Shown one piece after another: positions 22,413 to 34,182 of a stretch of 64,000 nucleotides of DNA. Every line of letters begins with the position of its first letter. Positions within the stretch are counted from its first letter, which is position 1. Origin of the DNA: Achatina immaculata (lineage: Eukaryota > Mollusca > Gastropoda > Stylommatophora > Achatinidae). The translations under genes were made by a program, and so were the position numbers. The stretch is taken from the NCBI GenBank assembly GCA_009760885.1, contig CM019707.1, positions 34,580,645 through 34,644,644 of the forward strand, in the 5' to 3' direction. The notes beneath the pieces were generated by a model. It did no database searches, was not told where the DNA came from, and was given only the letters and a program-made list of their open reading frames with translations.

Positions 22413-23709
22413 TCAGAGACAAATTTTATAAGGCGAAGAAAAAGCTCTTCTCTCCCCCCCCCCCCCAACTATCTAAAAAATCTGTTTTCGTCCACTCATC
22501 CAGAGCCTTTGAGCTCACCTTTAAAACAAGGATTCTCCCTCCACACTGAGCAGGGCACCATATGGACTCATCTCTCATAGAACATTATGCTGCCTTGGAA
22601 TGTCCAGTTCTCCGTTGGTATACATCTTTTCTGCCGTCCGTGGGACAAGTACTCTCTACTTTTGTGAGAAATATACGTTTCTCCTTCTTACATTCAGAGT
22701 GAGAGTTGTTGCTGTCCTGCAAAGATGTCACAAGGCGTACTGAAACTGCCATAGCTTTAGTCGATAACCCCCACCTCCCAATGAACACGGAAGTGTTTTT
22801 TTTTCTAAAGTTCTTTCAAGCTTTTTCTTTTCTTTTAAGGCAATGTTTGTGTTTATTTTTCCTATTAAACAGCTTTTTTTTTTATTGTTTTATTTTGTTT
22901 CCGTGAGCAGGAATATGTGATTGTGTTTCTGAATTTCACATTTTTAATCAAATTACTTGACCGGAAAGAAAGTTGCCTCTCTTTAGTCGTTCGTGAATAA
23001 AGTTTTTCTTCTTCTGAAAGTTAAACATTCTTTTTTTTTTCACTTTTTCCCCAGTAAATTTAATCAATAGAAGTATTATTATTATTGTTATTACTTTTTC
23101 TTTACTGTCTTTTCTTCGGATCACTATCATTTTATCATCATCATGTGCCATGGTAATCGACGCAGGATATCACAGTTAATCATTTCATAATTTTACTCCA
23201 AATAAACTCTTTTTTTCTTCTTTTCTTTCAGTCATTGCGTGTATGATGAAGAGAAAAGCTAGTATGATAATATTTCCATTATTATCGCTTTCAACATTAT
23301 GTCATCACTTTGTAAAATATCTGTACATGAATTATTTGCGTATAATTTTAGGGTCAACACCGTAGTAGTTACCATGACAACGTATGCTGATATCAGATTA
23401 CTGTAAATATTTGAATACATGTTCGTAGTAAATAAATATTGCAAACTTTTTTTTTTAAGTACAAATAAAAATTTCAAATTTGCTAGTCTTTTGTTTTCTT
23501 CTTTTTGTTCTTCTATGTTCCTGGAGAGAGAGAGAGAGAGAGATCAGGTTGGGGAGGGGGAGATAGAGTTTGTATAAAATCACGTCTATCTTGTTTAAAA
23601 TTACAGTTAGTGTTACACTTCACTTTATCCTGTAACACATCATCTGCTTCTGGATTTACCACTACTGCCACTTTCACATTTAGTATTACTTCTGCTGACA
23701 CTAAAACTT
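22413..23709. other. No gene recognised
   Basis: AT-rich DNA with a C-run at 22454 and a GA-run at 23524. It carries no recognisable gene. The sequence grades into the trinucleotide tract. Confidence 0.45.
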
Positions 23710-23766
23710 CTATTATTATTAATGCTACTATTACTACCACTATGACTACTATTATCACTACTAGTG

Positions 23767-23797
<31 letters not shown>

Positions 23798-23857
23798 AAT
23801 TATCACTACTACTACTACTACTACTACAATTATCACTACTACTACTACTACAATTAT

Positions 23858-23893
<36 letters not shown>

Positions 23894-24043
23894 CACTACT
23901 ACAACTACTATTACTACTACAACTATCACTACTACTGCCACTGCTACTAACACTACTACTACTACTGTTACTATTATTACTACAACTACTACTGCTTCTA
24001 CTACTGTTACTATTACAACAACTACTACTACTACTACCACTGT

Positions 24044-24076
<33 letters not shown>

Positions 24077-24945
24077 AACTATTACTACTGCTGCTATTGC
24101 TACTACTACTAGTACTACTGCTACTTCTACTGCTACTTCTATTATTGCAACTGCTACTACTACTACATCTACTGCTACTATTATCGTTTCTGCAACTACT
24201 ACTGCCACTACTATTACTACCATTACTACTACTACTATTACAACTACTACTACTACTACAACTACTGCTACTATCACTGCTACTACTAACTACTACTACT
24301 ATTACTATTAAACTATTACTACTACGACTACTACTACTACTACTACTATTATTGCTACTACTACTACTCCTGTTACTGCTACTACTACTTTTACTACTAC
24401 TACTGCTACTAGTACTATTACTTCTACTACTATTACTACTACTACTACTAGTGCTACTACTGCTACTACTATTGTTACTACTACTACGATTGTAACTATT
24501 ACTACCACTACTGCCCCTATTACTACTACTTCTACTACTACTAGTACCACTGCTACTTCTACTATTACTAGTACTATTGTTAGGGCAACTGCTGCTGCTA
24601 CTATTTCTACAGCTACTGCTACTATTACTGTTACTACTACTACTATTACTACAACCACTGCTACTGCTACTACTATTATTACTACTATTATTATTACTAC
24701 CACTACTATTACTACTGTTACTACTACTACATCTACTGCTACTACTGCAACTATTACTACCACTACTGCTACCTCTACTACTACTGCTGCTGCTACTACT
24801 ACAAGTATTACAGCTACTTCTACTACTACTACTACTTCTACTACTACTAATACTATTACTACTATTATTATAGCAACTGCTGCTACTACTACTTCTACAG
24901 CTACTGTAACTATTATTGCTACTACTGCTACTGCTGCTACTACTG

Positions 24946-24988
<43 letters not shown>

Positions 24989-25265
24989 CACTACTACTAC
25001 TACTATGCTACTACTATTACTACTACTACTAATATTACTACTACTATTACTACTACAACTACTACTATGCTACTACTATTACTACTACTACTAATATTAC
25101 TACTACTGCTGCTACTACTACTACTACTGCCACTACGTCTGTATAACTATTACATTAATATTACTATACTACTACTACTACTACCACTACTACTACTACT
25201 ATGATTACTACATTAATACAACTAATCTCCGCTACTACTACTACAACTACTGCTACTATCACTTC
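23710..25265. repeat. Giant (ACT)-type trinucleotide tract, about 1.55 kb
   Basis: Nearly every triplet is ACT with variants ATT, GCT, TCT, ACA and ACC kept in one register. Plus-strand frames read poly-Thr or poly-Leu and minus-strand frames poly-Val, 227-268 codons long. These are repeat artefacts. Phase is largely kept over the tract, so changes are mostly substitutions plus whole-triplet gains and losses. Confidence 0.97.
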
Positions 25266-25754
25266 TAATAAACAGAGAAACACATAACTTCACAATAACT
25301 TGCGGGAGCGCACCGTTGAATAAACATCCACTCATCGTTTATGAATACCGTGTAAACAGCAACTCTCCGTACTACAAAATACCATTTTCTGTTTGTGGGT
25401 TTTTCTATCTTTAGTGGGTCCCCACCCCTCCGTGATGTTAGTCCTGGATAATCACAGAGTTTTAATCTCAGATTAAAGAAGACGAAGCAAAGATGACTGT
25501 TCTGAAATCAGGGCCAACATTCCAAGAGAAGCCTTGTGTAAGCAGCGCTGGCTTGAAACTGGCTGATGCTCTCGCTGCCAGACAGTACCTTAAAGGGCTC
25601 TAGCTTGCTGTAGTCTTGGTATCGAGAGGATGTCTTTGCGTTCTGTCTCTCCATGTGTGCCGGAAGACGTTGGCGATGAGGATTCCTCCTGCGCTTTCTC
25701 TGGGTGTTGGTTCTGACAGTTAGTTTGCCTTCCAACTCTTCCATGCCACCTGTC
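25266..25754. other. Non-repetitive block, coding not excluded
   Basis: An 82-codon minus frame (25508..25756) has mixed composition and a basic stretch (QRKRRRNPHRQR). It follows a GATTGACAG acceptor-like site on the minus strand, but no domain is recognised. It could be an exon or chance. Confidence 0.2.
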
Positions 25755-26012
25755 AATCAGTAAGTCAGTTGTTAGTCAGTCATTCAGCCGGTTAGTTAAT
25801 ACAATCAATCAGTCAGTAGGAAATCGATTAATCACTCAACTATTCAGTCAATTAGTCGGTAAGTCAATAGTCAATCAGTCAGTCAGTAGGAAATCAATTA
25901 ATCACTCAACTATTCAGTCAATTAGTCGGTCGGTCGATCAGTCAGTCAGTAGAAAATCAGTTAATTCGTCAAATATTCAGCCAATTAGTCAGTCAGTCAG
26001 TCAATCAGTTTA
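25755..26012. repeat. AGTC-rich repeat, about 65-70 bp period, 3-4 copies
   Basis: 'aatcactcaactattcagtc' plus AATTAGTCGGT recurs at about 65-70 bp spacing, separated by AGTC/AATC runs of variable length. Confidence 0.85.
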
Positions 26013-26079
26013 GTTTCTCCGTTTTTTTTTTCCTTGAGTCTTCCGTAGATAAGCAGAGAATTTTGATTATCTTTTACTG

Positions 26080-26200
26080 TTGCTAGTTGTCTTGTGTGTT
26101 GTAACTTGTTTTATGTGTTGTAACTTGTTTTGTATGTTGTTACTTGTCTTGTGTGCTGTAACTTGTCTTGTGTGTTGTAACTTGTTCTTCACGGTGTATC
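26080..26200. repeat. 19-20 bp repeat, about 6 copies
   Basis: Copies of 'tgtgttgtaacttgttttg' with C/T changes. The 65-codon Cys/Leu-rich frame over it is an artefact. Confidence 0.9.
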
Positions 26201-26330
26201 TTGTTTTATGTACTCAGATTTTATTTACATACTGCTGGTCTTTGGAGATGTTCTCTCTGACACAAACTGGTCACTGATCACATCTTTATTGTTCCTTATA
26301 TTTTCTTCTCGTTTTTTTTTTCTCTTACAG

Positions 26331-26440
26331 GACAGACTTCCGAGTCAAATAATGTGTTAAGAGATGTGTCTTCAATGAACGTGCTCAAGGTCACGTGCCC
26401 TGCGCTGGAGCGGTGCAACTGTCCTAAATGTAAACACTGA
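26331..26440 (+). CDS. Candidate terminal exon of an unknown gene
   Basis: A strong 3' splice site precedes it: a long pyrimidine run ending TTTTTTTTTCTCTTACAG at 26330. After two phase bases (GA) the frame runs 35 codons to TGA at 26438-26440, starting QTSESNNVLRDVSSMNVLK and ending CPALERCNCPKCKH, with four cysteines in the last 14 residues. Composition is mixed, unlike the repeat frames around it. I recognise no family. No upstream exon could be linked, and a LINE fragment or chance remains possible. Confidence 0.25.
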
Positions 26441-26630
26441 CAAAGTTTCAGCCCGTGTATCGTTGAGCTCAGACCCTGGGGCATGCAGGCCAGCCCGGCC
26501 GTGCCGTTTCAAGAGAAGATCGGATTTAGTTGGATGAAATAATAGCAATAATGATGAGACAATAGGCCAAGGGGCTTACCTGGTTTTATTTTTACATTTA
26601 AAAATGTTTTCTGCTACAGTTCTTCTTCCT

Positions 26631-27015
26631 CGTCTGTCTGTCTTTCTGTCTGTCTGCCTGCCTGTCTGTCTGCCTGCCTGTTTGTCCGTCTGCCTGCCTG
26701 CCTGCCTGTCTGTCTGCTTGCATGCCTGTCTGCCTGCCTGTCTATCTGTATGTCTGTCTGCCTGTCTGCCTGTCTGTCTATCTGTCTGTCTATATGTCTG
26801 CCTGCCTGTCTGTCTATATGCCTGTCTGTATGTCTGTCTGTATGTCTGTCTGTCTGCCTGCCTGCCTGTCTGCTTGCTTGCCTGCCTGTCTGTCTGTCTG
26901 CCTGTCTGCCTGCCTGCCTGCCTGCCTGTCTGTCTGTCTGTCTGTCTGTCTGTCTGCCTGCCTGTCTGTCTGTCTGTCTGTCTGCCTGCCTGTCTGCCTG
27001 TCTGTCTGTCTGTCT
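26631..27015. repeat. (CTGT/CTGC)n tetranucleotide tract
   Basis: About 96 tetranucleotides, TGTC and TGCC interspersed with a few TATC. It is open in several frames on both strands (Cys/Leu/Ser/Val on plus, Asp/Arg/Gln/Thr on minus), all artefacts. Confidence 0.97.
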
Positions 27016-27289
27016 CAGAGAAAGAAAGATGGCGGTGAAGGCAGCCAGTCTTCTTGTGGCACAATATAACAGACAATTTCCAAGCAAGAAATCAGAAGCT
27101 GGAGGTTGTGACACCAACAAAGAACTGGTTGTTCTGTCTACTCTGGAACTGCGACCATGATGTTCTTTGGAGCATTGTAGTGAGGATGTCGGATGGGGAG
27201 TGGGTCACGGCGGCTATTCTGAACAGAACTAAGAAACAGGACAGTATGTAACTTTTTTCCCTTTATAGCAGACTCCGCTGCAATGGGGC

Positions 27290-27940
27290 CACTAGCTAGC
27301 CCAGCCTAGGACTGTTACTGGGAGCACCAAAGAGGAGGTGGGACTGTGGTTCTCTTTCCCCCGCGTGATCTACATCAAATGCAGATAGAGTGGCCGACTT
27401 GGAGATCACGAGAAAACATATATTATGTGTGACCTATGTCCATGAGAAGGGAACATGAAGACTATTTCATGGAGCAAGGCCATACAAAATGCAGGAAATG
27501 CATGGTCTGCAAGGCCGTCCGGGACAACATTCACTCATATAATTTCACAAGTCAAGAAGCTGGGCGCAGGCATTCAACCGGATCAAATCCCCCAGCTACA
27601 AAGGGTGCAACAAACGCTCCTCTTCCAGTTAAGAACCGGCCACTCCAGTACCTGAGCCATCTCCACCGACTCAGAATCTCACATACAAAATGAATGCCCG
27701 CGTATGAGCGGAGAACAGACTCCAGAACATGTTCTCCGAGAGTGTCCAACTTTTACAGATCTACCAAGCCAGACATGGCCACAGGGCGCGGACCTAAGAC
27801 AGAAGCTGTGGGGCTGCCCAGAGGACCTCGAGAAGACTGTGGACTTGATCCAGGCGACCGGACTCTGACTTAGCATGACCAAGAACTTAAACACCGAAGA
27901 AGAAGATATACTCACCATTCTCAAAAAAAAAAAAAAAAAG
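27290..27940 (+). mobile_element. LINE-H 3' end with post-RNase H block
   Basis: The decayed plus frame reads QQTLLFQLRTGHSS, then LHRLRISHT, CPRMSGEQTPEHVLRECPTF, then SQTWPQGADLRQKLWG to the stop. This is the Cys/His-containing C-terminus that follows RNase H in some non-LTR elements. One in-frame stop and frame shifts are present. A 15-17 nt A-run at 27925-27940 is the poly-A tail. The element is 5'-truncated. LINE-H at 41.1-41.5 kb shares FRLRTGH and VEHILQ-type blocks. Confidence 0.85.
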
Positions 27941-28112
27941 GTAACGGTAATCCTGTCATGCATTAGAAGCACATAGGGATATGGTGTTAGTGCCCATATT
28001 TTCCTTGACCTGTCAGCACACTAGAGGGTGATATGGTCAGTATCACGCCTTTCCTTCCTCAACTCCAGAAGAAGTCAGGTACCCATTTCTATAGCTGGGT
28101 GACTGTGATGCC
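27941..28112 (-). mobile_element. SINE-A 3' fragment
   Basis: Minus-strand match to the SINE-A body: GGTACCTGACTTCTTCTGGA, 'ccctctagtgtgctgacagg', 'tcaaggaaaatatgggcact' and AACACCATATCCCTATGTG. The tRNA-like head is missing. It abuts the poly-A tail of LINE-H. Confidence 0.85.
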
Positions 28113-28322
28113 TCACCATCCTTGATTTTATATATTTATGATACAAGTTCGAGCAAGCTTATTGTCAGGTTGAGAAAGCTTTTGGGGCCAACATTTTCTT
28201 TAGTGTGTTTCTGTTTCAAAGCGAGGATTTCAGGACGCATGATGATGATGGCTTAGTTTGTTTTATATTCCCATCTGGCACTGTCTTTTTCTTTGAATTT
28301 CTTCTTGCTGTCAGCCGCAGAC

Positions 28323-28925
28323 AAAGCGTTAACACCAGCAGCCACACGTGTAATAGCAGCAGCTAAAGTTGTAATAGCAGCAGCTAAAGCTGTAATAGCA
28401 GCAGCTAAAGTTGTAATAGCAGCAGCCAAAACTGTAATAGCCGGAGCCCAAAGCTATAATAGCAGCAGCCAAAACTATAATAGCAGCAGCCAAAGCTGTA
28501 ATAGCAGCAGCCAAAACTGTAATAGCCGGAGCCCAAAGCTGTAATAACAGCAGCCAAAACTATAATAGCAGCAGTCAAAGCTGTAATAGCAGCAGCCAAA
28601 GCTATAATATCAGCACCCAAAACTATAATAGCAGCAGCCAAAGCTGTAATAGCAGCAGCCAAAACTATAATAGCAGCAGCCAAAACTATAATAGCAGCAG
28701 CCAAAACTATAATAGCAGCAGCTAAAGCTATAATAGCAGCAGCCAAAACTATAATAGCAGCAGCTAAAGCTGTAATAGCAGCACCCAAAACTATAATAGC
28801 CGCAGCCAAAGCTGTAATAGCAGCAGCCAAAGCTATAATATCAGCAGCCAAAGCGTTAATAGCAGCAGCCAAAGCTATAATATCAGCAGCCAAAGCGTTA
28901 ATAGCAGCAGCCAAAGCTGTAATAA
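28323..28925. repeat. 21-bp minisatellite, about 28 copies
   Basis: Unit: GCAGCAGCCAAAGCTATAAT plus A. Since 21 is a multiple of three, the plus frame reads an Ala/Lys/Val/Ile heptad and the minus frame an Ala/Leu/Ile one (180 codons). There are no flanking exons or start context, so it is taken as a satellite. Confidence 0.93.
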
Positions 28926-29144
28926 CTGTGAAAAAATAATGTCGCATTGGAAGTGAATATTACTGGCTTGTTTGAAGTGTCAGGCAGACCCGAAGACAAG
29001 AAGTGTCTCGACTGTCTTCATAACCACAGAGACAGGGTCAAGCTATGCCACGTAAGCCAGTATCAAGAAGGGCGTGAGCCTGGTCGAAGGAGCAAAGGAT
29101 CGGTCAGCTAACACTGGTTATTGCGCCATGTTTCTGCAAGTGCT
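28926..29144. other. Short unique spacer
   Basis: No feature recognised between the 21-bp array and LINE-F. Confidence 0.4.
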
Positions 29145-29430
29145 ATCTTCTTCTTCTGCTGAACTGAACAGGCTTCTGAGGGTCATTGCTTCTAACTTGA
29201 CATATCTCCATTTCTCTCTGTTCTTGATCTTCTCTTGCCAATTTTCGATTAATAAAACGTGTACATCTTCTTCTAAGTTGTCTCATCATCGCTATCTAGG
29301 TTTACCTCTTGGTCAGTCCATTTCACCATTTTTGTATAGACCATCTGTGTTTGTCTACATTCTCTGTAAATGCCCGAGTCACCTCAGTCTTTTGTTTTTC
29401 GTAATAGCTGTTACAACGACACTTTTTTTT
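29145..29430 (-). mobile_element. LINE-F 3' end
   Basis: On the minus strand it ends GAAGCAATGACCCTCAGAAG and a (GAA)n tail, like the copies at 43.5 and 45.6 kb. Upstream is a decayed ENQEQREMEICQVRSND-type coding block. It is 5'-truncated where the 34-bp array starts. Confidence 0.75.
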
Positions 29431-29432
29431 AC

Positions 29433-29748
29433 CGCACTTTATCTTCTGGTCTCAGAATCTGATCACGACACTTTATCTTCTGGTCTCAGAATCTGATCAC
29501 GACACTTTATCTTCTGGTCTCAGAATCTGATCACGACACTTTATCTTCTGGTCTCAGAATCTGATCACGACACTTTATCTTCTGGTCTCAGAATCTGATC
29601 ACGACACTTTATCTTCTGGTCTCAGAATCTGATCACGACACTTTATCTTCTGGTCTCAGAATCTGATCACGACACTTTATCTTCTGGTCTCAGAATCTGA
29701 TCACGACACTTTATCTTCTGGTCTCAGAATCTGATCACGACACTTTAT
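29433..29748. repeat. 34-bp minisatellite, about 9 copies
   Basis: Unit: 'cactttatcttctggtctca' plus GAATCTGATCACGA. The copies are virtually identical, a sign of very recent expansion or an assembly-sensitive site. It begins at the truncated end of LINE-F. Confidence 0.97.
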
Positions 29749-30455
29749 ATCTGTGGACTATCTACATAAACGGTGTAAGGATAGGTTCCACAGATATTTT
29801 TGTACATTATTCTCCTTTTGTAAGATGTCCTTGTTAATCATTTGTTATTTTTTTTTGTATACAAAATATTTGGGATATTTTCTTTCTTTAAATTCCGATC
29901 CCCCATAACATCTGCAGGACAAACCAAGCACATATTATTGACCTGGCTGTCGTTAAATGCATCAGTGCCTGACCTACTTTGTGCTACTAAAATCACAACT
30001 TAAATTACGGCCTAGTTAATGTACATTGAACACCTTCGCCATTCATTCCGCCGGTAGTACTGTATACAAGTTGAACAATGTACGCTCCCCAACAGAAGCT
30101 GAACAATGTATGCCTCCCAACTTTTCGAAGCGCGACTACAACGGTCTTGTGTGAGCAAGTCAAGGAAGGCCCTTTCTTCGTTCCCAAACCTTACAAACAT
30201 GAACAGAGTCAATACTTTGTGTCTACAGGCCCGGACAACTGCACTGTGTGACTTACATGAGTAAATATTTCACCTGCGAGTTTGGTAACACCGAGTTGAG
30301 GTCGTGATAGCTTCGAGGTGCAACGGATTAGAATTTTAAAAAGGGCTGCGTTGGAGATGAAACAAAGCATTGCTTGAAAAGGGGATTTTAGTTTCTTAAT
30401 CAAAATAGAATTGTGTGTCTTGGAGAGGGGAAAATTAGGGCCCGGGGTAGGCAAG
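29749..30455. other. No gene recognised
   Basis: Unique-looking DNA with a TGAACAATGTA(C/T)GC pair near 30.07-30.11 kb ('gctgaacaatgtatgcctcc'). Minus frames of 60-110 codons lack domains. Confidence 0.4.
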
Positions 30456-30725
30456 TGAGGGTTGAGTGAGTTACACATACAATGCAGGGTTGAGTGAGTC
30501 AGACACACTACAGTGTTGAGTGAGTTGAAGATACAATACATTCTTGAGCGAGTTAGATACAGTACAGTGTTGAGTGAGCTGAAGATACAATATAATTTTG
30601 AGTGAGTTGAAGGTACAGTTACATTGTTGAGTTAGTTAGATATAATACAGTGTTGAGTGAGTTGAAGGTACAATACAATGTTGAGTAAGTTGAAGGTACA
30701 ATTACATTGTTCAGTGAATTGAGTC
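30456..30725. repeat. Degenerate 33-38 bp minisatellite
   Basis: About 8 copies of 'gttgagtgagttgaaggtac' plus AATACA(TG). It adjoins the 3' end of the RTE-like LINE-R (minus strand), whose terminal sequence ACTCAATTCACTGAACAATG resembles the repeat unit, so the array may have grown from the LINE tail. Confidence 0.85.
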
Positions 30726-30727
30726 AT

Positions 30728-31800
30728 TTGCATGTCCCTTGCCGAACTTTGCCTCCCTAACATCTCTCATGTAGGCCTCTCGGTTGTAAGCAAGGTATCC
30801 TGCTGCTGATATGTCCATTCGCAGATCATCAACGATGTCGTGCACCCATCTTCACCTTGGTTTTCCTCCCTTTCTTTTCCTCTGTCTTCTCTAGATTATC
30901 ATGACGTTTAATGTGTACAAAATGTTTAAGTTTTCTCTGTTTAATCTTCCTTACTAGCCAAACGTCTTCAATATTAAGCTTTTGTAATGTGGATATAGTT
31001 GGTCTTTTTTGTGCCTATGATATTTAAATAGCTCTACTATAGCATTTACATTCAAAGGCATTTATGTGTTTCTCAGCTGTTTTGTTAAGTATCCAGGTCT
31101 CACAGGCATATGTTGCTATAGGAAAGATGTATGCCCTTAAAAATCTTATTTTTATAGTTCTGTCTGTACCTCTCCACAGATTCTTTAGTTGTTTTACTTT
31201 CTGAAGAGCGATAGATGTCTTCCTTTTCATTTCCCTCATTGTATCTCCATTATTAGTTAGCGGTGATCTAAGATATTCAAAACTCTACACTTCTTCCAGT
31301 TTTTCTTTATTGATATATATTTCATTTGTCTTATTTGTTTTGTCAGTTGTCATCAATTTAGTTTTCTTCACATTAAGATAGAGGTTTTGCTCTTTGCTGT
31401 TCTTACAGACTGACATAATTAGTTTTTCCATTCCTTTTTGTGTTGTGGACAGTAATACTGTGTCATCAGTATATCTAATCTCTGGTATTTCATAACCTCC
31501 AATTGTTATTTCATCGTAATATTCTTTGTCTACATCTTCTCTAACATTCCTCATTATATTTTCAGTATAGAAGTTAAATAAGTAAGGCAACAATATGCAC
31601 CCCTGACGGACCCCTTGTTTTATGTCAAACCAAGTTGTTGTTTCACCATTTATTCTTACTGCTGCTTGTTGGTCTAGATACAGCAGTGATGTTAATCGTA
31701 TCACATGTTTTGGAAATTTCCATTTTTTTCGCATTTTTTCCAAAGGTTTCTGGTGCTGTACGCAATCGAGTAATAATATAAGATGGAACAAATGTTTGAC
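30728..31800 (-). mobile_element. LINE-R, RTE/BovB-like, 5'-truncated
   Basis: About 1.07 kb on the minus strand. It starts inside the reverse transcriptase (DCVQHQK.LEKMRKKW), continues through motif B (KQGVRQGCILLPYLFN) and motif C, and runs into the C-terminal domain (LRAYIFPIATYACETWILNK). It ends with a conserved 3' block, TTGCTTACAACCGAGAGGCC. A 180-bp 3' fragment of the same family is on the plus strand at 58.84-59.03 kb. Confidence 0.88.
31024..31791 (-). pseudogene. RTE-type reverse transcriptase remnant
   Basis: Two minus frames (31285..31791 and 31024..31239) make up the distal RT and C-terminal region. Motif B is intact in form. Motif C reads YTDD instead of the usual YADD or FADD: the two catalytic Asp are kept but the Ala is Thr. 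The thumb region has KKTKLMTT. The endonuclease and RT fingers are missing because of 5' truncation, and a frame break separates the two parts. Inactive. Confidence 0.85.
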
Positions 31801-31962
31801 TTCTCAGATAATAAGCAATGCGCGAAGAACTAATTTACAAGACAGTTAAAAGTTCACTGGACTTTGCACGTAAAGATATAAATTTGATACTGACAAACGA
31901 AGTCTATGCATTATGATTTTGGAAATAATTTTATGTACATGACTGATTAGGGCAAAAGTCAC

Positions 31963-33379
31963 AACATCTACTACTACTATCACCATCAAAACCACTACTA
32001 CAACTGCCAGTACTACCACCACCGCTACTAATATTACCATCACAACCACTATTACTGCTACTACCATCGCCACCACAACCATTACATTCACAACCACCAA
32101 CACTAATACAACAAATACTACCACCACTACTACTGCTACTATTACTACCACTACTACTACAACCACCACTGCCACTACTATTACTAATACTACAATCACC
32201 ACAACCATCCTACTACCACTATGACTACTAACACAATCACCATCACTGCCACCGTCATTAGTATCACTATTATTACTACCACCACCACCACCACCACTAC
32301 TACTACTACTATTACTACTACTACTACTACTATTACTACTACTACTACTACTACTATTACTACTACTACTACTACTATTACTACTACTACTACTACTATT
32401 ACTACTACTAATACTACTACTACTACTATTACTACTACTAGTCCAACCACCACTTCCACTACCACTAATACTTCTATCAAATCTGTCGTTACTACAACCA
32501 TCACCACCACAACCACCACCACCACTAATACTAACACTACCACAACTACTGAAACTACCCTCCACTACTGATACCACCACCATTACTTCTACTACTATCA
32601 CCACCACTACTATTATCACCACCACTACTACTATCACCACCGTTACTACTATCACCACCGATACTGTCAATACTACTACCATCACCGCTACCACCTCTAC
32701 TACGCCTACTACCATCACTACTAACACTACTAGTACTACTACTATTACTACACTATTACTACTACTACTAATACTACTTTTATCACCGCCACAGTCACAA
32801 GTACTACTACTACAACCACATCCGCCACTATTACTACTATTACTGTTACCACCAACATCACCACCACCACTGCTACTACTACTAATACTACTACTACTAC
32901 TAGCAACACCATCACTACCTCCACTACTAATACTACTGCTACCACCATTACTACTACTACTACTAGTACTTCCATCACCACTACTACTACAATCACCACT
33001 ACCACTGCTACTAATTCCATCACAACTACTATCACTACCACTACTACCAATAATACTACCACTATCATTACTACTACCACCACCACCAGTACTAACACTA
33101 CCGCCACTACTATTACTACCACTGCTATTACTACCACTACTACTACCATCAAAACGACTAATATTACCACCAATTCCACTACAAATACTACTACCACCAC
33201 CAGTACCACCAACACCAATATTACTTCCATCACCACTGCTATTATTACCAACACAGCCATCACAACTATTACTATCACTATTACTACTGCTACCCTACCA
33301 CCACCGCTAATATCACCACCACCACTACTACTAATTCTACTATTACCATCACCAAAATATTACTACCATACTACCATTA

Positions 33380-33437
<58 letters not shown>

Positions 33438-33760
33438 CATCACTACTACTAATACTACCATCACTATCACCACCATTACTACAACCAGTACCACCACTAT
33501 CATTAATATTACTACTACCACTAATACTACTAACACCACCACTACTATTACTACCATCACCACCACTACTACTACCACCACTACTATTATCACTGCCACC
33601 ACCACAACTATTACTATCACTATTATTACTGCTACCCTACCACTATCGCTAATATTACCACCACCACTACTACTAATTCTACTATTACCACCACCAAAAT
33701 ACTACTACCATACTACTATTACTACCACCACCACTACTAGTATCACCACCATTACTACTG

Positions 33761-33841
<81 letters not shown>

Positions 33842-34180
33842 TCACTACTACTAACATCACCACTACTATCACCACCATTACTACTATCACTAGCATTACT
33901 ACCACTACTGCTACTACTAATACTATCAACACCATTACTGCTTCTACAATTAGTTCCATCACCACCACGACTACTATCATCACCACTAGTGATTCTACTA
34001 CCACCATCACTACTATTACTACCACCACCACTACTACTACTACTATCTCTACCACCACTAATACTACTACTACCACTACTACTACTAACACCACCTCTAC
34101 TCCAAATACTACAACTACTACTACTGCTACTACTACTACTACTACTGCTACTACTACTACTACTACTGCTACTACTACTA
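31963..34180. repeat. Giant ACT/ACC trinucleotide tract, about 2.2 kb
   Basis: Triplets ACT and ACC, with ATT, ATC, GCT and ACA variants, kept in register for long stretches. It is strand-asymmetric: the plus strand has very few G. A near-duplicate of about 140 bp ('ctactgctaccctaccacca' and 'actactaattctactattac') recurs at about 33.28 and 33.63 kb, showing larger segmental duplication within the tract. The long Thr or Val frames are artefacts. Confidence 0.97.
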
Positions 34181-34182
34181 AT

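Noticed and set aside
23505..24991. Long poly-Thr, poly-Leu and poly-Val frames
   Set aside because: Translations of the ACT trinucleotide tract on both strands.
26576..27160. Cys-rich frames (VCLSVCLPAC...) that look like toxin-type cysteine repeats
   Set aside because: They are translations of a CTGT/CTGC tetranucleotide tract and show no signal peptide or gene structure.
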